From JBECKX01 sp964468475 (lineage in GTDB: Bacteria > Zixibacteria > MSB-5A5 > CAIYYT01), in contig CAYXUL010000014.1 in NCBI GenBank assembly GCA_964468475.1, positions 1 to 57,566 of the forward strand: a stretch of 57,566 nt of DNA, read 5' to 3'. Positions 32,412 through 40,196 of the stretch are shown here, piece after piece; the first letter of the stretch is position 1; every line of letters starts with the position of its first letter. The position numbers and the translations under genes were made by a program. Below the pieces are notes generated by a model that had not been told where the DNA came from, did not search any database, and worked only from the letters and a program-made list of their open reading frames with translations.

Positions 32412-32916
32412 CTCCGAAGGATCATAGTAGATGGGTGCCGCGCCCTTCAGCGCGCGTTTCTTCGCAGAGGACTTCTCGTGGGATAGCTGGCGGGAACAGA
32501 GTCTGAGTTCGCGCCTGCAGCGCGATGTCAGACAGGAATGTCTGACCTCCTGAGTCGCAGTTGAGCCGCTCCCACAGAGCACAGAGTGCGTAAATTCCCG
32601 ATCAGGAGTTTGTTATAGAAGCCCTGAAGCACGAGAATTGTCATTGCGAGCGAGCCCCCGCCCTGGCGGGGGGCGAAGCGCGGCAATCTCAGTGGCAGAA
32701 CGCCCGGGCGTGGTAGAGGAGATCGCCACGTCCAACCTCGACTGCGTCGAACTTGTCCTCGCGATGACATCTTTGCGTCTAACCATCGTCAAGTCCGACT
32801 TCTTCAACAGTCCCTTGAGTCGGGGTGTGTCGGCGTGCGCTTTCTCGCCTGGACACTGCCACGATCCCTACTAAACCTTGACATACTGCATTGTGTCGGC
32901 GATCTTTACGAGCGTA
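32412..32916. repeat. Intergenic hairpin island D with a 129-base inverted-repeat element
   Basis: No gene is supported here. Hairpins: CGCGC/GCGCG (32439-32454), TCGCGC/GCGCGA with loop CTGCA (32509-32525), GTCAGACA/TGTCTGAC with loop GGAA (32527-32546). At 32640-32768 lies a miniature element bounded by GTCATTGCGAG and CTCGCGATGAC, with an internal CCCCCGCCCTGGCGGGGG hairpin and the paired words CGGCAATCTC and GAGATCGCCACG; it encodes nothing. A GTCGGGGTGTGTC word (about 32819-32831) is a single arm of the element seen in full in island C. Confidence 0.7.
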
Positions 32917-33906
32917 ATGGAGTTGAAAAACAAACAAGTTCTCGTCACCGGCGCGGCGGGGTTTATCGGCAGTCATCTTGTTGAAGCCCTCGTCGCCAAA
33001 AGCGCGCAGGTGCGTGCTTTCATCCGCTATACTTCACGGCTTGACCGGGGCTGGTTGGACGATCTGCCCGAGGCTGTGCTCAAGAATGTGGAAGTCATCG
33101 CCGGTGATATCAAAGACCCTGACGCCGTCAGCAAGGCGGTGAAGGGTTGTGCTGCAGTGTTTCATCTGGCGGCGCTGATCGGGATACCTTACTCCTATAT
33201 TCACCCGCGCAACTATGTGGATACCAATGTAATCGGTACCACCAATCTCCTCACTGCCGCCCGCGATTGCGGCACGGAGAGGGTGGTGCACGTTTCCACC
33301 TCGGAGGTTTACGGCACAGCGCAGTACGTTCCCATCGATGAAAGCCATCCGCGCGTCGGGCAATCGCCCTATTCAGCCTCCAAAATCGGCGCCGATATGC
33401 TGGCTGAATCGTTTTATCGCAGTTTCGAGTTGCCGGTAGCGATTATCCGCCCCTTCAATACCTACGGTCCGCGTCAGTCGCAGCGGGCGGTGATACCGAC
33501 CATTATCAACCAGCTGCTTCAGACCGGTAAAGTCAAACTGGGCGCGGTAACTCCCACCCGCGATTTCACATTCGTTACCGACACCGTCGCCGGCATGATT
33601 CGGGGAGCCGAAGCTGATGAGGCCATTGGCAAAACAATCAATCTCGGTGTTGGCGCTGATATCTCGATTGGTGCATTGGCGGAGAAAATAGCGAATTTGC
33701 TCAAGATCGAGCTTAATCTGCGGACGGAGCAGACGCGGTTGCGACCGGCGGAAAGCGAAGTTGAACGTTTAGTTTCCAATAACACCCTCGCTAAAGAAGT
33801 ACTTAATTGGGAACCGAAAGTGAGCCTGGACGACGGGTTAAACAGAACAATAGAGTGGTTCAAGGCTCATCCCGTTTCAAAACGGGTAACTGAATATATT
33901 ACTTAG
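32917..33906 (+). CDS. NAD-dependent sugar-nucleotide 4,6-dehydratase/epimerase (LegB-like extended SDR)
   Basis: 329 residues from ATG 32917. Rossmann motif VTGAAGFIGSHL near the start, Asp at the end of the second strand region, VFHLAALIGIPYSYIHPRNYVDTNVIGT, STSEVYGTAQ (the catalytic Ser/Thr) and SPYSASKIGADM (YxxxK) are all present. RPFNTYGPRQSQRAVIPTIINQ and LGAVTPTRDFTFVTDTVAGM closely resemble the LegB-type UDP-GlcNAc 4,6-dehydratases of nonulosonate pathways. The GIPYSY segment is characteristic of that group. Exact product is inferred. It sits 84 bases ahead of a second SDR and leads the exosortase cluster. Confidence 0.87.
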   Translation: MELKNKQVLVTGAAGFIGSHLVEALVAKSAQVRAFIRYTSRLDRGWLDDLPEAVLKNVEVIAGDIKDPDAVSKAVKGCAAVFHLAALIGIPYSYIHPRNYVDTNVIGTTNLLTAARDCGTERVVHVSTSEVYGTAQYVPIDESHPRVGQSPYSASKIGADMLAESFYRSFELPVAIIRPFNTYGPRQSQRAVIPTIINQLLQTGKVKLGAVTPTRDFTFVTDTVAGMIRGAEADEAIGKTINLGVGADISIGALAEKIANLLKIELNLRTEQTRLRPAESEVERLVSNNTLAKEVLNWEPKVSLDDGLNRTIEWFKAHPVSKRVTEYIT

Positions 33907-33990
33907 GATTAGCCTCGCAGACGAATCAAGGGATTCTTCCTCTCTGACGATACTACTCGTACGGGCGAATTCAACGAGGGTAAGGTAGAT

Positions 33991-34947
33991 ATGAATTATC
34001 TTGTCACCGGCGGCGCCGGTTTTATTGGCTCAAATCTGGTCAGGGGACTTCTCAACGAAGGGGAGAAGGTCAGGGTACTTGACAATTTCTCCACCGGCAG
34101 GCGAGAGAATATCCGTGATTTCAAGTCAGATATCGAGTTGATCGATGGTGATATTTGCGATCTTCATACAACTCTTGATGCCTGCTCCGGCATCGACTTT
34201 GTCCTGCACCAGGCAGCGCTGCCTTCGGTCGGCCGCTCCGTCGAAAACCCGCTGACTTCGAATGAGAAAAATATCAACGGCACCCTGAATATGCTCGAAT
34301 CCGCACGACGGCAGGGAGTACAGCGGTTTGTGTTTGCATCGTCGTCGTCGGTCTACGGCGATACGCCAACCCTGCCCAAGCATGAAGGGATGCCGCCTTC
34401 GCCGATGTCGCCCTACGCTGTCACCAAGCTCACCTGCGAGATGTATTGCCGGGTTTATTCATCGCTGTATGGCCTCCCCTGCGTGGCATTTCGCTATTTC
34501 AATATTTTCGGGCCCAACCAGGATCCCAACAGCGATTACGCCGCCGTGATTCCGAAATTCATCACGGCCCTTTTGGATGACCGCCAGCCGGTGTTCTTCG
34601 GCGACGGGCTGCAGTCGCGTGATTTCACCTACGTTGATAACGTGGTCAGTGCCGTCCTGACAGTCTGCCGCACCTCCGAAATCACGCCGGGAGAGTACAA
34701 TCTCGCCTGCGGCGGCCAGTATACTCTTCGTGACCTGCTGAAACAACTCAACGCGATTCTGGGTAAGAATATCGAAGCTCGTCAGGCCCCACCGCGGCCC
34801 GGTGACATTAAGCACTCGTTCGCGGATGTCTCCAAAGTCGAAAAGGCTTATGGTATTAAGCCCGTTGTGGATTTCGCGGAAGGCCTGGAGAACACAATCG
34901 CACATTATCAGCGGCAGGAACTTCTCACCAGCGGTGTCAAGTCGTAA
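33991..34947 (+). CDS. UDP-sugar C4-epimerase (WbpP/TviC-like extended SDR)
   Basis: 318 residues. VTGGAGFIGSNLVRGLL (Rossmann), DNFSTGRRENI (typical of UDP-hexose epimerases), FVLHQAALPSVGRSVENPLTSNEKNINGT, SSSVYGD, SPYAVTKLTCEMY (YxxxK) and RYFNIFGPNQDPNSDYAAVIPKFI match the WbpP/GalE-type epimerases that act on UDP-GlcNAc/GalNAc or the uronic forms. The NAD site, Ser/Tyr/Lys triad and substrate loop look complete. It probably supplies a sugar nucleotide for the exopolysaccharide implied by its exosortase neighbours. Confidence 0.88.
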   Translation: MNYLVTGGAGFIGSNLVRGLLNEGEKVRVLDNFSTGRRENIRDFKSDIELIDGDICDLHTTLDACSGIDFVLHQAALPSVGRSVENPLTSNEKNINGTLNMLESARRQGVQRFVFASSSSVYGDTPTLPKHEGMPPSPMSPYAVTKLTCEMYCRVYSSLYGLPCVAFRYFNIFGPNQDPNSDYAAVIPKFITALLDDRQPVFFGDGLQSRDFTYVDNVVSAVLTVCRTSEITPGEYNLACGGQYTLRDLLKQLNAILGKNIEARQAPPRPGDIKHSFADVSKVEKAYGIKPVVDFAEGLENTIAHYQRQELLTSGVKS

Positions 34948-35017
34948 TAGCGGTTGTCCCGTAGCAGTGACAACTGAAAAAAGACCGCACTAAATTCAGA
35001 GGCAGCATCACGCAATC

Positions 35018-35923
35018 GTGGCAAATCACAGCATCTCTCATACACCGGACTTAAACGAGGGGACTTCCCCGGATAACCGGATTCCACTCTGGCAGATACT
35101 GTTTATCGGTGCGGTAGTCCTGCTGATGTACCTGCCGATCCTGATCGATCTGGTGGGCGACTGGTACAATGATCCCAACTACTCGCATGGTTTCCTGATA
35201 ATCCCGATATCTGTGTGGCTGATCTGGCGCAAACGCAAGGACCTCCAGAATGTCCCCATCGAAACCAGCAAATGGGGCATCCCGGTAATCTTGGGTTCGC
35301 TCGCACTGTTTATCCTCGGTACGGCGGGCGCGGAATTTTTCACTACGCGTGTTTCTTTTGTCGGGCTGTTATTCGGTATCACACTCTATCTGGCCGGTTA
35401 CCGCTTCGTGCGGGAGATCTGGTTCGCGTACTTTTTCCTGCTCTTCATGATACCGGTGCCCTATATCCTCTACTACACGGCGACTTTTCCGCTGCAGTTG
35501 CTCGGTTCCAAGGTCGCTTCCGGGGTCCTGACCGTAATCGGTATTCCGCATCTGCGCCAGGGGAACATAATCCACTTGCCCGACAACTACTCTCTGGAGG
35601 TCGCCGAAGCGTGCAGCGGCCTGCGTTCGCTGGTGACCCTGCTGGCGCTGGGAGCGCTGCTGGCCTACTGGACCCAGAACTATAAATGGAAAGCGATGGT
35701 ACTGTTTTTGATCACGATTCCGATAGCCATCGCGGCAAATATCTTCCGCATCTGTGTTACCGCGATCGGGGCGTACGGCATCTCCCATGCCGTCGCGGAG
35801 GATTATATTCATGAGTTGAGCGGCACTATCGTTTTCATGTTCAGCCTCGTTTGCCTGCTGATTATCAGCGCGCTGCTGAAAGCCAACGAAAAGAAGTCCG
35901 ATGATTCCGGGGGAGCAACATGA
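35018..35923 (+). CDS. xrt: Exosortase
   Basis: 301 residues, about eight membrane helices, from a GTG start. The catalytic triad of the exosortase/archaeosortase family is visible: Cys199 in EVAEACSGLRSL, Arg244 in ANIFRI and His265 in YIHELSG. The opening loop NYSHGFLIIPISVWLIW is also a family motif. It cleaves C-terminal PEP-CTERM-type signals at the inner membrane and hands the protein on to the envelope, usually along with exopolysaccharide production. The stop overlaps the EpsI gene start by four bases (ATGA). No protein in this window ends in an obvious PEP-CTERM tripartite tail. Confidence 0.95.
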   Translation: MANHSISHTPDLNEGTSPDNRIPLWQILFIGAVVLLMYLPILIDLVGDWYNDPNYSHGFLIIPISVWLIWRKRKDLQNVPIETSKWGIPVILGSLALFILGTAGAEFFTTRVSFVGLLFGITLYLAGYRFVREIWFAYFFLLFMIPVPYILYYTATFPLQLLGSKVASGVLTVIGIPHLRQGNIIHLPDNYSLEVAEACSGLRSLVTLLALGALLAYWTQNYKWKAMVLFLITIPIAIAANIFRICVTAIGAYGISHAVAEDYIHELSGTIVFMFSLVCLLIISALLKANEKKSDDSGGAT

Positions 35924-36555
35924 AGAAGCTCATAATCGTGCTGCTGCTGCTGATTCCTTTTGGTGCGATGGCGACTGTTCTGCGCTACATGGTGGTCGAG
36001 CCGAAGGCGCCATCAGACCTGGAGAGTATCCCTCTCGATATCGGTAAATGGAAAGGGGAGAAGATTCCGATCGATCAGGCAACTGCAACGTCTTTGAAAG
36101 CGACCGATGCGATAGTGCGCTCCTATACGGACGGTGAAAATGACCTGAGCCTTTTCATCGCCTACTTCCGCGACCAGAAATATGGCTCACAGATCCACTC
36201 GCCCCGACATTGCCTGCCGGGTGGGGGCTGGGTAGTCTCCGACCTCGAGCGCGTACCCTTTAACCTTGGCGATGAAGTAGTCACCGTAAATCGCATGAGG
36301 ATCTCGAAGCTCTCCCAGAGACAACAGATGTATTACTGGTTCCACACCCGCTCCGGAAATCTCTGCTCGGAATACTCGCTTAAGTTCGACTTGGTGCGAA
36401 ATTCCCTCTTGTTAAGGCCGACCGATGCCATTATCATCCGCATAACTGTGTTCCAGGGTAACAAGAGCGCGGCAGAGAGTCAGCAACTCGCTGAGAGATT
36501 CGCGCAGGAGCTGATGCCCAGCATTCGCGCCGCCCTGCCTTTCTCTACACTCTAA
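35920..36555 (+). CDS. epsI: EpsI family protein, exosortase partner
   Basis: 211 residues with one N-terminal hydrophobic segment (LIIVLLLLIPFGAMATVLRYM). The core matches the EpsI/DUF3485 pattern: IPLDIGKWKGEKIPID, TDAIVRSYTDGENDLSLFIAYFRDQKYGSQIHSPRHCLPGGGW (the HxPxxCLPGxGW motif) and MYYWFHTRS. EpsI domains are fused to or follow exosortases and are needed for exopolysaccharide function in some bacteria; the biochemical role is not established. The ATGA overlap shows translational coupling with the exosortase. Confidence 0.93.
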   Translation: MKKLIIVLLLLIPFGAMATVLRYMVVEPKAPSDLESIPLDIGKWKGEKIPIDQATATSLKATDAIVRSYTDGENDLSLFIAYFRDQKYGSQIHSPRHCLPGGGWVVSDLERVPFNLGDEVVTVNRMRISKLSQRQQMYYWFHTRSGNLCSEYSLKFDLVRNSLLLRPTDAIIIRITVFQGNKSAAESQQLAERFAQELMPSIRAALPFSTL

Positions 36556-36612
36556 GGCTCGCCAAAGCCGGAGTATGATCCTGAGGGGCATAGTTTTCTG
36601 GATTTCAGGTAA

Positions 36613-37488
36613 ATGATGCTCTCTTCCTCAATAAGGCTGCTTCGCCCCTATCAATGGGTCAAAAACCTCGTCGTCTTCGGCGGCCTCATCTTCGCCAAAG
36701 AATTCACTAACCCCGATAGAATCAAGGAAGCGCTACTGGCGTTCGTCACTTTCTGTCTGCTCTCCTCGGCAATTTATGTCATAAATGATATCATCGATCG
36801 CGACTCGGATCGGCTGCATCCGATAAAGCGCCAGCGACCGATTGCGTCGGGAGCAATCAGCGTGGGGCAGGCGTGGGGTATCGCGGTGGTCCTGCTGATA
36901 ATCTCGGCAGCACTGACAAGTCTGCTGCCATCGCTGTTTATCTACACCGCCATCGCCTTTGTGCTGTTCAACCTGCTCTACTCGTATGTGTTGAAGAACA
37001 TCGTCATTATTGACGTGATGTCGATTGCCGTATCTTTTGTGCTGCGGGCTGCCGCCGGATCCTTTGCCATCGATGTCCCCAATTCCGCGTGGCTGATCGC
37101 CTGCACTTTTCTGCTGGCTTTGTTTATTGGTTTCGGCAAGCGACGGCACGAAATCGTCACGCTCAAGGAGGGCGCCACCGAACACCGCGAGACACTCAAG
37201 CGGTACTCGGTCTATTTCCTCGATCAGCTGATCGGTGTCGTAACTGCCTCCACGGTTGTGGCTTACACGTTTTACACCGTTTCTCCCGAGATCCAGGAAC
37301 GGCTGAATGTTCACCATCTCGAGTTGACGATCCCTTTCGTGCTTTACGGAATCTTTCGTTACCTCTACCTGATTCATCAGGAAGAAAAGGGAGGGGCGCC
37401 GACGCGCCTGCTCCTCTCCGACGGCCCGCTTCTGGCAAATATTGCCTTGTGGTTTCTGGCGGTTATGGCGATATTCCTCCTCTCATAG
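36613..37488 (+). CDS. UbiA-family prenyltransferase, decaprenyl-phosphate phosphoribosyltransferase-like
   Basis: 291 residues, eight or nine helices. RLLRPYQWVKNLVVFGGLIFA at the N-terminus and the prenyl-binding motif NDIIDRDSDRLHPIKRQRPIASG (about 58-80; NDxxDxxxD) are those of DPPR synthases rather than ubiquinone-type UbiA. The second Asp-rich loop appears as the GFGKRRHEIVTL segment characteristic of DPPR synthases. It would make polyprenyl-phosphoryl-5-phosphoribose, a donor for ribose/arabinose in envelope glycans. Its place right after exosortase/EpsI supports a role in surface glycans. A small AGGAC/GTCCT hairpin (37487-37499) overlaps the stop codon. Confidence 0.88.
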   Translation: MMLSSSIRLLRPYQWVKNLVVFGGLIFAKEFTNPDRIKEALLAFVTFCLLSSAIYVINDIIDRDSDRLHPIKRQRPIASGAISVGQAWGIAVVLLIISAALTSLLPSLFIYTAIAFVLFNLLYSYVLKNIVIIDVMSIAVSFVLRAAAGSFAIDVPNSAWLIACTFLLALFIGFGKRRHEIVTLKEGATEHRETLKRYSVYFLDQLIGVVTASTVVAYTFYTVSPEIQERLNVHHLELTIPFVLYGIFRYLYLIHQEEKGGAPTRLLLSDGPLLANIALWFLAVMAIFLLS

Positions 37489-37581
37489 GACTTCGTCCTG
37501 TCACTGTCGAGAAGCGCCTCGCTGCAGGCGTGTATTTGAATTATTTTTTCACAGATCTTTATTTCGTGGAGGCTGGGAGAT

Positions 37582-38526
37582 ATGAAGTTCCAGACACTTA
37601 ACAATATTCAAAGCATTGCACTGTTTCGTTCGGTAGTCCTCGTTTTGCTGCTGATTCTATCATGCAGTTCGGAGGAGAAGGCCGCTAAACAGGAACAATC
37701 GAATAAAGCGCTCCCCCAAATCTCGACACTTCTTCCCGCTGATAACGCCATTTCCGGGTATCAGCCGGCGGGCAAGCCGACTGTTTACACACGTCAGGAT
37801 ATCTGGGATTACCTCAGCCAGGAAGCTGAAATTTACCTCACGAATTCTTTTGTTTCGATGGCAGTCGAGAAATTCAGTGGCAGCGGCGGCGACACTCTTA
37901 TCGTTGAGTTGTCACAATTCGGAAATGACAAAAGTGCTTTCGCGCTCTTCTCCAGTCATCGCAATCCAGGTTTTAAGTCGGTCGACCTCGATCCGCTGGG
38001 CTACATCGACAGCCACAGGCTGTACTACGCCAAAGGCGACTACTACTTGCGAATTATCGGCACCGATAAGACCAGCGACGAATCGCTGGTGCAGGCCGCG
38101 AAGGCGATAGTTCCGGGACTTGAAGGCTCACCATATGTCGACCCGCAGCTCAAATATCTGCCCACCGAGGGAATGGTTCCCAACTCGATTGAGATTTCGC
38201 TGAAAGACAACCTTGCCCACAACGAGCCCCCCAATCTCGTCAGCGCCCTCTATCAAATCGACTCGGATACTGTGCGCGTCTTTTACCAGCATAAGACCCG
38301 TATGGGAATGACGTTTGCCGTCGATGAGTTCCTTGACGATGGCGGAAAAGTAGACGAGTACCTGATGGGCGGTGTGTACCAATCGTTGGTTGGCAGCGCC
38401 CCAAAGTATGGAAAGGTCTATTGCGCGGTCGATAGTGGTTCCGTCTGCGCTGTAACCGGTTTCTCAGACATCGCCCAGGCTAAGGAGATGGTGCAGAAAG
38501 TGTTTGGGAAAACGGCGCAGAAGTAA
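37582..38526 (+). CDS. DUF6599-like lipoprotein
   Basis: 314 residues with a lipoprotein signal (LVLLLILSCSSEEK). The mature part begins LLPADNAISGYQPAGKPTVYTRQDIWDYLSQEAEIYLTNSFVSMAVEKF, where the W-Y-L...A..Y...F pattern resembles DUF6599 proteins found in anaerobes and FCB genomes; a second half repeats a similar fold (YQIDSDTVRVFYQHKTRMGMTFAVDEF). Function is unknown. It follows the UbiA-like gene on the same strand by about 90 bases and may still belong to the envelope cluster. Confidence 0.7.
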   Translation: MKFQTLNNIQSIALFRSVVLVLLLILSCSSEEKAAKQEQSNKALPQISTLLPADNAISGYQPAGKPTVYTRQDIWDYLSQEAEIYLTNSFVSMAVEKFSGSGGDTLIVELSQFGNDKSAFALFSSHRNPGFKSVDLDPLGYIDSHRLYYAKGDYYLRIIGTDKTSDESLVQAAKAIVPGLEGSPYVDPQLKYLPTEGMVPNSIEISLKDNLAHNEPPNLVSALYQIDSDTVRVFYQHKTRMGMTFAVDEFLDDGGKVDEYLMGGVYQSLVGSAPKYGKVYCAVDSGSVCAVTGFSDIAQAKEMVQKVFGKTAQK

Positions 38527-38656
38527 CCGACACTGCGCGCTCACATTCAGACTCAGCCTCCGCACAGAACGTTTCAGCACGCACTTACCCTCTATCCTCA
38601 GGCTATAATTGGCCTGTCATCCCCGGATACAGTGAGCCTCCAGCACTGAGATTCTG

Positions 38657-38685
38657 TTGCGTAGTTGCACTAAATCACATACATT
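38657..38685 (+). promoter_or_regulatory. Weak candidate promoter of the beta-helix gene
   Basis: TTGCGT (38657-38662) and TACATT (38680-38685) are separated by 17 bases, ending 32 bases before the start codon. Matches to consensus are moderate. Confidence 0.3.
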
Positions 38686-38717
38686 AGGCACGACATTACT
38701 GGCCGATAGGGAGAATC

Positions 38718-39929
38718 ATGTCCAGACAGCTACTGCTCTGCACCATATCGGCGATACTTCTCTGTGCCCAGTTAGCGACAGGCCGTACTCTTAGAGTTCC
38801 AACTGAATATTCTTCGATTCAGTCGGCTATAGATGCTGCAGTGCCCGGCGATACTGTCCTGGTGACAGAAGGCACCTACCTGGAGAACATAAGTTTCCGT
38901 GGCAAGAACATTGTAGTCGCTTCGAACTACATCAATAACAAGAGCCCGGAAAGCATACGTTCTACCATCATCGACGGCTCAATGCCGGCGGATGTCGACA
39001 CCGGTTCAGTGGTGCGCCTGACGCATGGAGAAAGTGAAAGCGCCGAGCTTTGCGGGTTCACGCTGCGCAACGGAATCGGATCGCTGATACCCGGCTCCTT
39101 CGCCGGGGGTGGAGTGCTGATCACCGGGGCCGGTAACCCGACAGTCTGTAATAACATCATTTACGGGTGCAATGCGCTCCTTGGGGCAGGCATTGCTGTC
39201 CGCAACTCTGCTGCTGTCATCACCAATAATGTCATTTATAAGAATGAAGCCAATCAGGGAGGTGCATTAGCCGCGGATAACGCCTCTGTCATCTTTGACC
39301 ACAACACCCTTCATCAGAACATCGCCAGCATTCGCGGTGGCGCGATCTTCGACAACAACTCATTTCTGCAGATTACCAGCACAAGTATCACCGGCAACAG
39401 CGCCCCCACGGCGGGAGCCATATTCTGCCAGGGCGGAATCTGGAGCATTCAAGACTGTAACTTCTACAACAACTCCCTGCCCGATTTTGATGGCTGCGGC
39501 GAGCCGGTTGTTGGGGATGTCTCCACTTCCAAAAACTTCAATCTTGATTCAGCCGACATTTATGGCAACATACGCCAGGCTCCCGGATACATGAACCCGT
39601 CTCAACTTGATTTCAGCCTCGAATGTACTTCGCGCCTGATCGATGCCGGTAGCGGCTTTCCCACTACTTACCCTGTCGGTGGCGCCAGGCAGGATATCGG
39701 GGCCTGGGAATTTAAGTACCGAATCGGTGATCTGAATCAGGACAACAAGATCAACCTGCAGGATGCCACCATTATGGTGAACATAATCTTCGCCGGCCAA
39801 CCCCTCCCCTGCCCGCTTTATCGCGGTGACTGCGACTGTAATCGCCGCATCAACATCTCAGATGTCGTGGCGCTGGTCAACTACTGGGCCGGCTTTGCTG
39901 AGACCTCCTGTCTTTTCACACCGCAATAG
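38718..39929 (+). CDS. Secreted right-handed beta-helix protein with C-terminal dockerin-like pair
   Basis: 403 residues. Signal peptide (LLCTISAILLCAQLATG), then the DUF1565-type entry LRVPTEYSSIQSAIDAAVPGDTVLVTEGTYLENISFRGKNIVV and several helix coils with Asn ladders (NNIIYGCNALLGAGIAVRN, NNVIYKNEANQGGALAADN, SITGNSAPTAGAIF). Such folds bind or cleave polysaccharides. The C-terminus has two dockerin-like Ca loops: GDLNQDNKINLQDATIMVN and GDCDCNRRINISDVVALVN. The last 55 bases are duplicated after the gap that follows. A GATAGGGAG site precedes the ATG. Confidence 0.85.
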   Translation: MSRQLLLCTISAILLCAQLATGRTLRVPTEYSSIQSAIDAAVPGDTVLVTEGTYLENISFRGKNIVVASNYINNKSPESIRSTIIDGSMPADVDTGSVVRLTHGESESAELCGFTLRNGIGSLIPGSFAGGGVLITGAGNPTVCNNIIYGCNALLGAGIAVRNSAAVITNNVIYKNEANQGGALAADNASVIFDHNTLHQNIASIRGGAIFDNNSFLQITSTSITGNSAPTAGAIFCQGGIWSIQDCNFYNNSLPDFDGCGEPVVGDVSTSKNFNLDSADIYGNIRQAPGYMNPSQLDFSLECTSRLIDAGSGFPTTYPVGGARQDIGAWEFKYRIGDLNQDNKINLQDATIMVNIIFAGQPLPCPLYRGDCDCNRRINISDVVALVNYWAGFAETSCLFTPQ

Positions 39930-40029
39930 NNNNNNNNNNNNNNNNNNNNNNNNNNNNNNNNNNNNNNNNNNNNNNNNNNNNNNNNNNNNNNNNNNNNNNN
40001 NNNNNNNNNNNNNNNNNNNNNNNNNNNNN
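39930..40029. other. Assembly gap (100 N) that is really a contig overlap
   Basis: The 55 bases before the gap (39875-39929) are identical to the 55 after it (40030-40084), both ending at the beta-helix stop codon. Exactly 55 bases is what two contigs sharing a k=55 overlap would give. The real genome most likely has neither the gap nor the second copy. Confidence 0.9.
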
Positions 40030-40114
40030 GGTCAACTACTGGGCCGGCTTTGCTGAGACCTCCTGTCTTTTCACACCGCAATAGCAATAGCTCAGTCGAA
40101 CTCAGCATTTCCAG

Positions 40115-40142
40115 TTGTCAATAATGCGGCGGCTGCTATATT
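40115..40142 (+). promoter_or_regulatory. Candidate promoter of the radical SAM gene
   Basis: TTGTCA (40115-40120) and TATATT (40137-40142) with a 16-base spacer, ending 54 bases before the start codon. Same layout, and part of the same upstream words (ATTTCCAGTTGT), as the lgt promoter. Confidence 0.5.
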
Positions 40143-40196
40143 GACTTGGAATTCCATTTTAGGGGCGAATCATTGTTTGACGGAGACTAGTTCACG

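Noticed and set aside
39930..40084. Second copy of a dockerin C-terminus, as if a duplicated gene fragment or pseudogene
   Set aside because: It is exactly identical over exactly 55 bases at a gap, as at the other duplicated gap, so an assembly overlap is the better explanation.
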